From the NCBI GenBank assembly GCA_019745975.1, contig JAIESQ010000031.1, forward strand, positions 1 to 64,000: a DNA stretch of 64,000 nucleotides. The letters are read 5' to 3'. The notes below the pieces were generated by a model. The model saw only the letters and a program-made list of their open reading frames with translations, made no database searches and had not been told where the DNA came from. The position numbers were made by a program, and so were the translations under genes. Of this stretch, positions 54,011 through 63,286 are shown in pieces; position 1 is the stretch's first letter; every line of letters begins with the position of its first letter. This DNA is from Pirellulales bacterium. GTDB taxonomy: Bacteria; Planctomycetota; Planctomycetia; Pirellulales; JAEUIK01.

Positions 54011-56239
54011 TCACGGCACTTGGTAGGTGAGCGAAACCTGTGTTCCGGCTGCGGTTTCCGCGATCTCTACGGGCATGTTCCAGACGACACTTCCGGCCTT
54101 GCAGACCCCCTCGGAGCCCTCCTGACAGTAGTAGTACGCCAGCGAGACTTTGAGCCTTGTGCTCCCAGATCGACCGGCGAGTTGAAGCCGAATCGTGAAC
54201 TTCTCCGCTGGCTCTTTGACGCGCTCGAGTTTGCCAAGGCTCTTGGGATCGAGCGGGCCGGGTGCCCCACCAGCGTCGATCCGATAGGCCATCGGCGCGA
54301 GCTTGTTGATCTTGTAGCCGTCGGGGAGCTTGAGGTCGATCGCGATGGTGATCGTGCTTTCGACCGGTTTGACGCTCGCCTCGGCGGCATCGACCGTAGT
54401 CGCGTCGGCGAACGGCGACGGGCCCGCCGGCGTAGAGGGTTTCACGGGGGGCTTGAGCCCTTCGATCGCGAGTGTTTCGACTCGATTGCCAGCCGCCAGA
54501 TCGACGACGCGGATGGCGTGGTTATTCGTGTCGGCGACGTACAACTTGCCGGCGGCAAACGAGATTCCGCCCGGCTCGTCGAACTGCGCCGGCTCGTCAC
54601 TGCGTCCAGCCTTGCCTGTGCCGGCCAGTGTCGTGCAACTCGCATCCTTCACATCGATGACTTTGATTTTGTTGTTGTAAGTATCGGCGACGTAGAGACG
54701 GCCATCGTGAAACACGACGCCCAGCGCGTGCTGCAAGCGGACGGCTTCGCCCTGGCCGTCGACGTCGCCGAAGGCGAACAACCGCCCCTGCGGCAGGTGC
54801 GAGGTGCCGACCACGGTGCGGACCTTGCCCGACGCTTTGAAGGGCACGGCGCGGATCGAGCTTCCTTCGCTGTCGGCCACGAAGAGCGAGGTGCCGTCGG
54901 AGGCCAATCCGCTCGGTTGGGCGAACGACGCCACGTCTGCGCCGCCCGGCGCCACTTGCGTTGCGTACGGTTGGCGCGGCAGCAGCGCCCCGTCGACGAT
55001 GTCCTCGCGGGCGTTGCCGGCATACGGGCCGATCTCCCGTTCATCGAGCGGCATCTTCCAGATCTGGTGCGTACCGGCCATCGCGATATATAAGTCGTCG
55101 CCGTGAGCCCACAAGTCCCAGGGACTATTCAGCCCTGTCTTCTCGGGCTTGCCGATATACCGCGTGGGGAGCTTCGAGGCGGCGATCCCGCCACGTTCGA
55201 TGGCGTCGTCGGGAATGCCCGGCCAGGCGTTGCGTCCTTGGCGGCCGGTGCCGGCGATGGTTGTGACGGTCTTCGACTTGAGATCGATCTTGCGCAGCAG
55301 ATGGTTTTCGGTATCGGCCACGTAGAGCGTGTCGCCGACGAGCGCCATGCCTTGCGGGTGGTCGAACTGGGCCTTGTCGTACGGGCCATCGGCCGCGCCG
55401 ATTTGCCCCGAGCCAATCACATCGACGAGTTTGCCGGCGAGCGTGGCGACGACGATGCGGTTGTGGTTGCTGTCGGCGATGAACAACCTGCCGCCCGCCT
55501 CGTCGGCCAGCACTTTGCCGGGGAAGAGCAGCGGTGTGTCTGCGGCTTGATCGCGCGCCATGTCGAAGTGCAGGGGAGTCGCGTCGAGCAGCTTGTGCTT
55601 TCGATAATATGGCAACGCCCGCCTGAGGAACGCATCGAGCGTTTCGAAGTCGATCTCCCCGCCGTGCTCGGCGACGACGAAGCCTTCGGGATCGATCAAG
55701 CGCAGGCTGGGCCAGCTATTGACTAAGTACTTTCGCCAGATCACGTGATTGGCGTCGTTGACCACCGGGTGCTCGATTTCGTAGCGAAGCACGGCCTCGG
55801 TGATATTGGCGGAGTCCTGCTCGGTCTCGAACTTCGCCGAATGCACGCCGATCACCACCAGCTCGTTGGGGTAGGCGTGCTCGAGCTTCTTGAGCTCAGG
55901 CAAGATGTGCATGCAGTTGATGCAGCAGTAGGTCCAGAAATCCAACAGCACGAATTTGCCGCGCAGGTCTTTCATGCGCAGCGGGCCTGCCGTGTTGATC
56001 CAGGCAGTTCCGCCGTCGAGCTCGGGGGCAGGGATGCGCTGCTTGAAAGGGTTGTCGGCGGCAGCATCGGCGGCTGCCGCCGGGGCGGGCTCAGGGGCTG
56101 GCGGATCTTGGGCCGCGGCGCGCTCGGTCGCAAATGCAACTGTCGCGGCGAGCACGCAACTGAGAATTCCGATCTCGGGCCGTCGCGACCACGGGCGCGG
56201 TGCCACCTGATTGGAAAGCGCTCGTTTCGTTGTGAGCAT
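54011..56239 (-). CDS. NHLRC2-like protein: thioredoxin fold, NHL propeller, C-terminal beta domain
   Basis: This encodes 742 residues. An N-terminal export signal (GILSCVLAATVAFATERAAA) is followed by a TlpA-like thioredoxin domain (about 65-215) with the active-site-like LLDFWTYCCINCMHILPEL. An NHL propeller (about 235-590) has repeats such as GMALVGDTLYVADTENHLLR and GISFAAGKLYVADTNNHAIR. The C-terminal ~100 residues (AYYYCQEGSEGVCKAGSVVW) look like the cysteine-containing N-domain of DsbD. The combination suggests periplasmic thiol-disulfide exchange or reductant transfer. The thioredoxin motif reads CCINC, as in mammalian NHLRC2. Confidence 0.88.
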   Translation of the reverse strand: MLTTKRALSNQVAPRPWSRRPEIGILSCVLAATVAFATERAAAQDPPAPEPAPAAAADAAADNPFKQRIPAPELDGGTAWINTAGPLRMKDLRGKFVLLDFWTYCCINCMHILPELKKLEHAYPNELVVIGVHSAKFETEQDSANITEAVLRYEIEHPVVNDANHVIWRKYLVNSWPSLRLIDPEGFVVAEHGGEIDFETLDAFLRRALPYYRKHKLLDATPLHFDMARDQAADTPLLFPGKVLADEAGGRLFIADSNHNRIVVATLAGKLVDVIGSGQIGAADGPYDKAQFDHPQGMALVGDTLYVADTENHLLRKIDLKSKTVTTIAGTGRQGRNAWPGIPDDAIERGGIAASKLPTRYIGKPEKTGLNSPWDLWAHGDDLYIAMAGTHQIWKMPLDEREIGPYAGNAREDIVDGALLPRQPYATQVAPGGADVASFAQPSGLASDGTSLFVADSEGSSIRAVPFKASGKVRTVVGTSHLPQGRLFAFGDVDGQGEAVRLQHALGVVFHDGRLYVADTYNNKIKVIDVKDASCTTLAGTGKAGRSDEPAQFDEPGGISFAAGKLYVADTNNHAIRVVDLAAGNRVETLAIEGLKPPVKPSTPAGPSPFADATTVDAAEASVKPVESTITIAIDLKLPDGYKINKLAPMAYRIDAGGAPGPLDPKSLGKLERVKEPAEKFTIRLQLAGRSGSTRLKVSLAYYYCQEGSEGVCKAGSVVWNMPVEIAETAAGTQVSLTYQVP

Positions 56240-56395
56240 GATGGTCCTGCGGGAGGTAGTCTGTGAGCGCGCAAGTCAGTCGGTTATCTCAGCCAGACAA
56301 TCGCGGGAATGCCAGAGAATGGCCTTCCGTCGCCTGGCAAGCGCCTTGAGCGTAGCCCAGATAGTGGCAGGTCGGCAATCCGCAGTGCGCGCCGG

Positions 56396-57850
56396 TTACT
56401 TAGCCGCGCGAATGCAGTACAGATTCTCCACGCCGCGCAGGAGCAGCGACTCGCCGGCCACCGCGGGAGACGCCCAAAAGACGTCGTCGAGCTTGCTGGT
56501 CGCCAGCACCTCGAGCGATTCGGCCGCGCGAATCAGAAACGCCCGACCGTTTTCATCCAGATAGAGCAGCTTGTCGGCAAGCACGAGTGGCGAGGCGACG
56601 ATATCCTTCGCCTCTGGCAGCCGCTCGCGAAAGTACCGCTCGCCCGATTGCGTGTCGTAGCAACTGAGGATCGAATTCTCCGTCACGAACAGCAGATCGG
56701 CGACGACCACGCTCGACGACAGTCCTGGACCGGAGCGAAAGCGCCACCAGGCGACCGCGTCGCTGTGGGCGGTCTCTTTCGGCTTAAGCTGATCCTTAGG
56801 TATCGAGATGTCGCCGCTGGCTCCCGCTTTCACAGCCCAGAGCGGAGCCGTGCTGAACGGTCCGTTGTTGCCCAGGATGAGCAGTTCGCGCGTGGCTACG
56901 GGCGTGGCCGAAAACGACGACGGAAAGTTGCCGATCTCCCAAAGCGGGGCACCGCTGGTGGGATCATAGGCGTCGACCTTGCCGTTGCCGCACGCGATTA
57001 GTTCACTACGCGCCGCGGTGTGCCAAATATAGGGCGTGCTCCACGAAGTTCCTTTCGAACGATCGGCGCGCCACAGTTCCCGGCCGGTTTTCGGATCGAG
57101 CGCCACCAGGAAGGCATTTTCTTCGTTGTAGTTTTGCACGATCAGTCGACCGCCAACGACGATCGGCGAGCTGCCCGTACCCAGATTCGACGTCATCGGG
57201 TACACGCCCAGGTCGACCTGCCAGGCGAGTTGGCCCGCGAGTGTATAGGCGAAGACTTTGCCGATCGACGCGAACCAGACAAAGACGTGCTCGCCGTCCG
57301 TGGCCGGCGTCTCGGTGGCGTAGGTGTTCGACGGATGGGTCGGAATCCCCGGTGCTTGTTCTGCCGCACGCTGCTGCCAGAGGACCTGGCCGGTCGCCAG
57401 ATCGAGGCACGTAAGTTCCCATCGGTACACGTCGCTCGGTGGCTTCGCGGGTCCGGTGAACGTGGAACGCGGATCGCGGGCTCCTTCGCGTAGTTTCTTC
57501 GGCTTCTCGGTGCTATCGCTCACCGCGGCGGTCACGAAGACCTTGCCCTGCCAGACGATCGGCTGTGACCAGCCCGTGCCGGCAAGGGGGGCTTTCCAGG
57601 CGAGATTGCGATCGGGCGCCCATTGCAGGGGAAAGCGTGGAGCGCTCACGTGGCCGTCGCCACTTGGACCGCGGAACTGCGGCCAGTTGTCGTCTTGGGC
57701 GAGGGCGCGAGGCGGTACCAGAATGAGCACCAGCGTCATGATCGACGATCCGGCGAATCGGACCATCGATCGACCGGCGCTCGTCAGTAGCTCGACCGCT
57801 CCAACAGGCTGCGCGCGTTCGACGCGTTGAGAACCCTTGTGTAGAGGCAT
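56396..57850 (-). CDS. PQQ-binding-like beta-propeller protein, secreted
   Basis: This encodes 484 residues from the ATG at 57850, with AAGG upstream; a start at 57766 would place the signal peptide (SIMTLVLILVPPRALAQ) directly at the N-terminus. The mature part begins with NWPQFRGPSGDGH, the opening motif of planctomycete PQQ-like propellers. Blades such as LTCLDLATGQVLWQQRAAE and LVALDPKTGRELWRADRSK carry the tryptophan-docking pattern. No PQQ-ligating dehydrogenase residues are evident, so enzymatic activity is doubtful. It neighbours other secreted electron-transfer-like genes. Confidence 0.88.
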   Translation of the reverse strand: MPLHKGSQRVERAQPVGAVELLTSAGRSMVRFAGSSIMTLVLILVPPRALAQDDNWPQFRGPSGDGHVSAPRFPLQWAPDRNLAWKAPLAGTGWSQPIVWQGKVFVTAAVSDSTEKPKKLREGARDPRSTFTGPAKPPSDVYRWELTCLDLATGQVLWQQRAAEQAPGIPTHPSNTYATETPATDGEHVFVWFASIGKVFAYTLAGQLAWQVDLGVYPMTSNLGTGSSPIVVGGRLIVQNYNEENAFLVALDPKTGRELWRADRSKGTSWSTPYIWHTAARSELIACGNGKVDAYDPTSGAPLWEIGNFPSSFSATPVATRELLILGNNGPFSTAPLWAVKAGASGDISIPKDQLKPKETAHSDAVAWWRFRSGPGLSSSVVVADLLFVTENSILSCYDTQSGERYFRERLPEAKDIVASPLVLADKLLYLDENGRAFLIRAAESLEVLATSKLDDVFWASPAVAGESLLLRGVENLYCIRAAK

Positions 57851-58244
57851 GATAGCTTGACCTTGCTGCCAGGACATCGCCAGAACGTGACCGCCATGAT
57901 TTTATAGACGGCCTGGCAAGTACTTCGCGCCATCCACACCGATCGTGCCAGCTCGACGCGTGGCGATGGCCGACGACCGTCGCACTCAAAACGCACGCCG
58001 CAACAGGTTTGCGCGAGTTGCCGACGGTGTGGCTGGTGGGGGTGACAGCAGGCATCTGGCCTTCACCTAGCGCGCGTTACAGGCGTAGAATGCGGGCGCA
58101 AAGCGAATTCTGAGTCCTTCGTGATTGCACGGCACAGGCCGCATCTTCGCCGCGCACTGCAAGTTGTCTGCACCTCTAGAGTTAGCCCGATTGTCGAACC
58201 GAAAGATGGACTTGAAAGTGCCTGATCTTTCGGGAGACCGCCTG
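57851..58244. other. Divergent promoter region, no gene
   Basis: The region separates the PQQ-propeller gene and the DUF1573 gene, which point away from each other. No convincing coding frame, repeat or operator is visible. Confidence 0.4.
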
Positions 58245-59291
58245 ATGTGCCGCTTGATGCCACCACTGGTCGCGATCGCGCTAGCAATCCTGACGGCGTC
58301 GCCGGCCGGCGCGCAGGAATGGGCCCGCAAGATGTTCGAGGCGACGAACCACGATTTCGTGAGCGTCGCCCGCGGCTCGAAAGTGCAGTACCGCTTCGTC
58401 TTCAGCAATCTCTACAAGGAAGACGTGCATATCGCCAGCGTGCGTTCGAGCTGCGGTTGCACCACGGCCGAATACACCGATCGCCCGATCAAAACGTACG
58501 AGAAGGGCGAAGTCATCGCGACCTTGAATACGCGGTCTTATTCGGGCCAGCGCTCGGCGACGCTGACCGTGACGTTTGATCAGCCTTTCTATGCCGAGGT
58601 GCAGTTGCTGGTAACCGGCTTCGTGCGGACCGACGTCGTGCTGGACCCGCCGGGAATCGAGTTTGGCAGCGTCGACTCCCAGTCGAGCGCCAAGCGCACG
58701 CTCAACCTCGCCTACGCGGGGCGATCCGATTGGAAAATCACCGGCATCAAGCCGACGAGTCCTTATTTGACCGCTCAGGTAGTCGAAAAGAATCGCTCGG
58801 GGGGGAGCGTGAACTACGAGCTGTCAGTTGAACTGAAGCCCGAGGCGCCGTCCGGCTACATCCACGAGCAGATCTTCCTGGTGACGAGTGAGCGCACCGA
58901 GGTTCCGGTCGAGGTCGAAGGCCAGGTCGTCGGCGCGCTGACGGTCAGCCCGGCGTCGCTTTTTCTGGGCGTGGTCGATCCCGGCAAGTCGGTCACGCGG
59001 CAGATCGTGGTCCGCAGCAAGCGCCCGTTCAAGGTCTTGAACGTGACCAGCGACGCTGACGGGTTCGAATTCAAGATTTCCGAGCAGCCGAAGTTGCTGC
59101 ACGTCATTCCCGTGACGTTCGTGGCCGGCGATAAGCCCGGCAAGCTGGTGGCGTCGATCCGCATCGAAACCGATTTGGACGGCGGCGCCATGGTCGATTG
59201 CAAGGCTTTCGGCCAGATCTCGCGCACGCCGGCCGCTGACGCCGCCGCGAAACTCCCCAGCAGCCGCGCCGGCGGACGTTCGATCAACTAG
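58245..59291 (+). CDS. Secreted DUF1573 protein
   Basis: This encodes 348 residues. A signal peptide (MPPLVAIALAILTASPAGAQ) is followed by Ig-like beta domains. The first is the DUF1573 unit (HDFVSVARGSKVQYRFVFSN to VRSSCGCTTAEYTD) with the paired cysteine motif SSCGCTT. Two further Ig-like domains follow (FGSVDSQSSAKRTLNLAYAG, LFLGVVDPGKSVTRQIVV). GGGAG lies nine bases before the ATG at 58245. Function of the family is unknown; periplasmic or surface location is expected. Confidence 0.9.
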   Translation: MCRLMPPLVAIALAILTASPAGAQEWARKMFEATNHDFVSVARGSKVQYRFVFSNLYKEDVHIASVRSSCGCTTAEYTDRPIKTYEKGEVIATLNTRSYSGQRSATLTVTFDQPFYAEVQLLVTGFVRTDVVLDPPGIEFGSVDSQSSAKRTLNLAYAGRSDWKITGIKPTSPYLTAQVVEKNRSGGSVNYELSVELKPEAPSGYIHEQIFLVTSERTEVPVEVEGQVVGALTVSPASLFLGVVDPGKSVTRQIVVRSKRPFKVLNVTSDADGFEFKISEQPKLLHVIPVTFVAGDKPGKLVASIRIETDLDGGAMVDCKAFGQISRTPAADAAAKLPSSRAGGRSIN

Positions 59292-59320
59292 CTAGCGGGC
59301 CCGTTTCGCGCACGTAAATC

Positions 59321-59409
59321 GGGTGCCATGTCTCACGCTTGCGTGGGCATGTGTACCGCCTCCGCCGAGCATGGCCACTTTGCGGAGTACCGCAGTGGCC
59401 ATGGCACCC
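59321..59409. repeat. GGGTGCCAT...ATGGCACCC palindromic element
   Basis: The outer arms GGGTGCCAT (59321-59329) and ATGGCACCC (59401-59409) are exact reverse complements. Inside are two further stems, ACGCTTGCGTG and ATGGCCACT/AGTGGCCAT. It is related to 24364-24395 and shares the GGGTGCCA ends with 4555-4680. Confidence 0.75.
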
Positions 59410-59443
59410 GCGGTTATCCGCTGAACAACAAGCTCGCGGGCCG

Positions 59444-59638
59444 CTACTTCTTCGCCTGCGCGCTCTGCTCAAGGCTCTGCTCGATCACCTTGACTTCGTT
59501 GGCCAGTTGGCCGGCACGCTCGCGCGCCTTGTCCTTGTTAAACTCGACCGAAGCTCCTGAGCCGTTGAACTTCACGGTCAAAACGCCGGCCGCAATTAGG
59601 CCGACCACGCCCACAACGAGAAAGAGAATTCCACGCAT
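59444..59638 (-). CDS. Small single-span membrane protein
   Basis: This encodes 64 residues with an N-terminal hydrophobic segment (MRGILFLVVGVVGLIAAGVL) and a charged helical tail (NKDKARERAGQLANEVKVIE). A strong GGAGG lies nine bases before the ATG at 59638, which marks it as a real gene despite its size. It is divergent from the acyl-CoA dehydrogenase. Function unknown. Confidence 0.75.
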   Translation of the reverse strand: MRGILFLVVGVVGLIAAGVLTVKFNGSGASVEFNKDKARERAGQLANEVKVIEQSLEQSAQAKK

Positions 59639-59977
59639 TGCTTGGTCCTCCGTGACCGAGTCGTTCGCCGCCTGCAAGCCGCGCACCATCGCTTGGCGCA
59701 AGTCGCAGCGGCGGCTAGGGGGCGAATTCTGGCGCATCGTTCGATTTTCAACAAGAGGAACTGTGCCAAACACCAAGGAAGCGAATTCCCGGCGGTTGTC
59801 GCGACGCAAGCTCGCGTCGCATCGTCGCATCGCTCCTTGCGGCGTGTCAGCGACTCGGTTACAAGTGAATTTCGATCCCCCCCGGAGAGGCGTGTTCGCC
59901 CAGCCGGCGCCCGCCCTTCAACCCCGCCTGATAGTAGCAGCACTTGCTGCCAAATTGGCTGTTTCAGGAACTCAGAT

Positions 59978-61831
59978 ATGGCCCACGTTGAAGAGTATCT
60001 TTACGACCTCCGCGAGGCGCGGTTCGTGCTGTTCGAGCACCTGCGGGTTCAGCGGTTGTTTGAGCTGCCGGCGTTCGCCGATTTCGAGATCAACGATATC
60101 GAGCTCTTGCTGGCAGAAGGACTGCGCTTCGCGCAAAAGGAACTCTCCTCGATTAATGCCAGCGGCGACCGTGAAGGCTGCCGCTGGCAAGACGGCAAGG
60201 TGACCACGCCGGAGGGCTTTCGCCGCGCCTATCGCCAGCAGTTCGAACACGGCTGGATGGCGATGAGCACGTCGCGGGCGTACGGCGGGCAGGGGCTTCC
60301 CTATGCCATCGGCGCGGCGCTGGGCGAGATGTTCGTCGGTGCCAATTGCTCGCTGAGCATGGTGGCCGGGCTCACCCGGGCCGCCATCGAAATGGTCATC
60401 GAGCACGGCACCGAGGAGATGCGCAAGCGCTACCTCGACCCGATGTTGTCGGGGCTATGGGGCGGCACCATGTGCCTGACCGAGGCGCATTGCGGGACGG
60501 CCCTGGGAGACATCAAGACCACGGCCTACCGCCGCGACGGCAAGTACTTTGTCCGCGGCCAGAAGATCTTCATCTCCGGTGGCGACCACGACATGGTCGA
60601 GAACGTCGTGCACCTGGTGCTCGCGCGCTGTGAGGGGGCTCCGCCGGGCACCAAGGGGTTGAGCCTGTTCCTGATCCCGAAGATTCGCGTGGGGGCCGAC
60701 GGGAAGCTTGGCCAGCCCAACGACGTCGTTTGCACCGGCATTGAAAAGAAATTGGGCATTCATGCCTCGCCCACTTGCCAATTGACGTTCGGCGACGCCA
60801 ACGATTGCCAGGCCGAGCTGATTGGCAACGAGCAAGACGGCATCAAGCTAATGTTCGACATGATGAACTCGGCCCGCATCGGAGTCGGCCTGCAAGGGGT
60901 GGCGCTGGCGAGTTGGGCGTGGCTGGCGGCGCTGGCGTATGCCAAGGAGCGCATTCAAGGCCCGGAGATGAAGAACTTCCGCGACGCCACAGCGCCGAGC
61001 GTGCCGATCGTGCGTCATCCCGACGTGCGCCGCATGTTGGCCACGATGAAGGCGTACGTCGAAGGCGGGCGCGTGCTCTTGTTGCACACGGCCTATTGCC
61101 TTGACCTGGTGCTGCACTCGCCCGACGCCACTGAGCGCGAGCACCTCGAAGGGCGCGTCGAGCTGTTGACGCCGATCTGCAAGGCCTGGTGCAGCGACAC
61201 GGGTTTCGAAACCGTCGCTATGGCACTGCAAACGTACGGCGGGCATGGTTACTTGAAGGACTACCCCGTCGAACAGCTCTTGCGCGACGTGAAGATCGCT
61301 TCGATCTACGAGGGGACCAATGGCGTGCAAGCGCTCGACCTCTTGGGCCGCAAGGTCGGCCGCAAGCAGGGGGCACTCTTCCTGCAACTGGTCGCCGACC
61401 TCGACGCCTTCATCGCCAAGCACGAGGCCAACGTCGATTTGTCGGGCGCGATCTCCGCGCTTGCGCATCACAAGCAGAAACTGGCCGAGATCACGATGAG
61501 CTTCGCCATGCAGCAAATGAACGGCGACCTCGACTATCCACTGCTTTCGGCTACTGGGTATCTGCGGATGTTCGGCAACGTGGTGGTCGGCTGGCTGCTG
61601 TTGGAACAGGCGACCGTGGCGCACGCGGCCTTGCAGGAGCTGTTCGCGGAGACCGGCGCGAAGGACGCCGCCGCTCGCGCGGCGCTTTGCGATGAGCACC
61701 CCGACGCGCAGTTCTACGACAACAAGATCAAGACCGCGCGGTTCTTCGCCAGCAACCTGATGTCGCAAAACGACCACCTGGCAACGGCGATCCAAAGCGG
61801 CGACCGCAGCCCTCTGGAGATGCATTTTTAG
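59978..61831 (+). CDS. Acyl-CoA dehydrogenase, long DmdC-like form
   Basis: A FAD enzyme that desaturates acyl-CoA at the alpha-beta bond, in beta-oxidation or a related pathway. It is 617 residues, longer than the ~380 of classical members. It has the extended N-terminal helical domain (VLFEHLRVQRLFELPAFADF) and a C-terminal extra domain seen in DmdC (methylmercaptopropionyl-CoA dehydrogenase) relatives. Flavin- and substrate-binding blocks are GTMCLTEAHCGTALGDIKT and ALQTYGGHGYLKDYPVEQLL. The catalytic glutamate is in IYEGTNGVQALD (about residue 445). AGGAA precedes the ATG at 59978. The substrate chain length cannot be inferred. Confidence 0.93.
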   Translation: MAHVEEYLYDLREARFVLFEHLRVQRLFELPAFADFEINDIELLLAEGLRFAQKELSSINASGDREGCRWQDGKVTTPEGFRRAYRQQFEHGWMAMSTSRAYGGQGLPYAIGAALGEMFVGANCSLSMVAGLTRAAIEMVIEHGTEEMRKRYLDPMLSGLWGGTMCLTEAHCGTALGDIKTTAYRRDGKYFVRGQKIFISGGDHDMVENVVHLVLARCEGAPPGTKGLSLFLIPKIRVGADGKLGQPNDVVCTGIEKKLGIHASPTCQLTFGDANDCQAELIGNEQDGIKLMFDMMNSARIGVGLQGVALASWAWLAALAYAKERIQGPEMKNFRDATAPSVPIVRHPDVRRMLATMKAYVEGGRVLLLHTAYCLDLVLHSPDATEREHLEGRVELLTPICKAWCSDTGFETVAMALQTYGGHGYLKDYPVEQLLRDVKIASIYEGTNGVQALDLLGRKVGRKQGALFLQLVADLDAFIAKHEANVDLSGAISALAHHKQKLAEITMSFAMQQMNGDLDYPLLSATGYLRMFGNVVVGWLLLEQATVAHAALQELFAETGAKDAAARAALCDEHPDAQFYDNKIKTARFFASNLMSQNDHLATAIQSGDRSPLEMHF

Positions 61832-61872
61832 GTGTGTCCTGGCTTAGCTGCGGCAGCATTCAATCGAGCTTG

Positions 61873-62265
61873 TCATTTGGCATGGATGGCGAGCAACACG
61901 GCGCAAGCGACACTACTTCCGATCTGGAACGCCAGCAGCAGGAGCACCAGGTGTGCCTCCCAGGTGGCCGTACTGCTGATTCCAATAAAGGAAGCAACGA
62001 GGATCGCCCATTCAATGGCGTCGTTGTCAACTAGCTTCCACCAGCCGCGCGGTAACCCTTCGAGGTTGGTGTCGACTCGATAACTGTCCGACGCGTCAGG
62101 GGCGCCGAAGATTCGCTCAAGTTCCTTGCGATCGAAAATCCCTGTTAGGTCTGCGATGGAGGCGTACGATACAACGCCCGAGCGAAGCTCTCGGCGGCTC
62201 TCCTTCGAACCCCACAGGAACAAGATGGAACCGAGGCCCAGGATTAGCCAACCGACCTCGATCAA
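61873..62265 (-). CDS. Membrane protein of unknown function
   Basis: This encodes 130 residues. A hydrophobic segment at the N-terminus (VGWLILGLGSILFLWG) and two near the C-terminus (AIEWAILVASFIGISS and VLLLLAFQIGSSVACAVLLA) flank a soluble stretch of ~60 residues. The start is a TTG at 62265 with AGAGGT upstream; no ATG is available. Less GC-rich than the flanking genes. I do not recognise the family. Confidence 0.6.
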   Translation of the reverse strand: MIEVGWLILGLGSILFLWGSKESRRELRSGVVSYASIADLTGIFDRKELERIFGAPDASDSYRVDTNLEGLPRGWWKLVDNDAIEWAILVASFIGISSTATWEAHLVLLLLAFQIGSSVACAVLLAIHAK

Positions 62266-62355
62266 GTTGCACCTCTCGAAGGTGTCAAGCGAACGCCTGA
62301 GTTTCTAAGCGCCACGATGAGGCATCGTAAACGACTTGTACGGTGATGATCGCTC

Positions 62356-62880
62356 TCACTGGTCGCCCGTCATCATGGCTTCAAGCCGCGCCGCGGAGAG
62401 GTACAGTCGATAGGGCGCGCCTGGCAGCTCACGAAAGTCCCAGCGCTGGTAGAACTGTTTGGCATCCTCGTTGAGGCAATCCAAAACCACGGCGATGAAG
62501 GGAAATGCCTTGCTCGCTGCACAGCAATCTCGCAACGCCTGCGCGAGGAGCCGAGCTCCCAAGCCTTGGCCTTGATGCCTCCGGTCAACTCCCAGCCAGG
62601 CCAGCGTGGCGACTGGCAAGGTTCTGCGCGGTAAACCCCGCGCCAGCTCGATCGGCAGTTCGTCGAATTTGATATGGCCACTCGCCAAGGTAAAGTACCC
62701 CGCGATTCGCCCGGCCGCGACCAGCAACTTCGTGCTCGAGAGTCGTTTTGACTGGCTTTGCAGGGCGCGTGTCGCGAGCCAGGCATCAACCTCGCGAACG
62801 CCCGAGTCGAATCCCTGCCGCGAATGGTCGCGCCTGAGCGGCTCCAGTTGATAGCCGCTGGGAAACAGTACGCCGCTCAC
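62356..62880 (-). CDS. GNAT acetyltransferase toxin (TacT-like)
   Basis: This encodes 174 residues with a GNAT fold: hydrophobic strand RIAGYFTLASGHI, acetyl-CoA loop LGVDRRHQGQGLGARLLAQA and the tail KQFYQRWDFRELPG. TacT-type toxins acetylate the amino group of charged tRNAs and stop translation. The N-terminal pattern LRRDHSRQGFDSGVREVDAW resembles the family's FxSGxxxLDxW signature. It starts with GTG at 62880, overlapping the stop of the ribbon-helix-helix antitoxin gene (GTGA), the usual antitoxin-first order. The tyrosine in the FYQRWDF region is the expected catalytic residue. Confidence 0.9.
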   Translation of the reverse strand: MSGVLFPSGYQLEPLRRDHSRQGFDSGVREVDAWLATRALQSQSKRLSSTKLLVAAGRIAGYFTLASGHIKFDELPIELARGLPRRTLPVATLAWLGVDRRHQGQGLGARLLAQALRDCCAASKAFPFIAVVLDCLNEDAKQFYQRWDFRELPGAPYRLYLSAARLEAMMTGDQ

Positions 62881-63203
62881 GCTTCGCCACGCATGATGGC
62901 GCTCAGCTTGCGCTGAGCGGTCGTCAGCTTCACCGGCTCGTGAAGCGCTTGCCAAAGTGCGAGCTGCTCGTCGGGCGACAGCGCGATCACGCGCTCGCGA
63001 GCGGCCCGCACCTCGCGCCGCGCCTGCGGCACGGTTACCGTACGGACGTAGTCACTTATGCTGATTCGACGCAGCTCAGCGGCTTCGACCAGCGATTGTT
63101 TGCTCTCATCGTCCAGACGCACCATCAGCACGCTCGCAGGCTTATTGGCTCCCTGCCTGCGAGTCGCACGTGCTGGTTTGGAAGAAGGTTTCTTCATGTC
63201 CAT
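62877..63203 (-). CDS. DUF1778 ribbon-helix-helix antitoxin (TacA-like)
   Basis: This encodes 108 residues from the ATG at 63203 (63197 also possible). A lysine/arginine-rich leader precedes the ribbon-helix-helix VLMVRLDDESKQSLVEAAEL and RRISISDYVRTVTVPQA. The C-terminal toxin-neutralising helix is LSPDEQLALWQALHEP. The protein should repress its own operon and block the acetyltransferase. The palindrome at 63206-63226 lies directly before the start and is the probable operator. No Shine-Dalgarno sequence is visible, so translation may be nearly leaderless. Confidence 0.88.
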   Translation of the reverse strand: MDMKKPSSKPARATRRQGANKPASVLMVRLDDESKQSLVEAAELRRISISDYVRTVTVPQARREVRAARERVIALSPDEQLALWQALHEPVKLTTAQRKLSAIMRGEA

Positions 63204-63205
63204 AG

Positions 63206-63226
63206 TGTATAGCAAATTGCTATACA
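63206..63226. promoter_or_regulatory. Palindromic operator candidate of the TacAT operon
   Basis: TGTATAGCAA and TTGCTATACA are exact reverse complements around a single central base. It lies two bases upstream of the antitoxin ATG. Its TATAGCA/TGCTATA content could serve as a -10 region, so binding of the antitoxin would block transcription. Function inferred from position and symmetry. Confidence 0.7.
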
Positions 63227-63286
63227 GTCAAGCTGGATTTGGCATCGTGTCGTTCGCTTGGCCTAAGCTCGTCAAACCCCTGCGCA

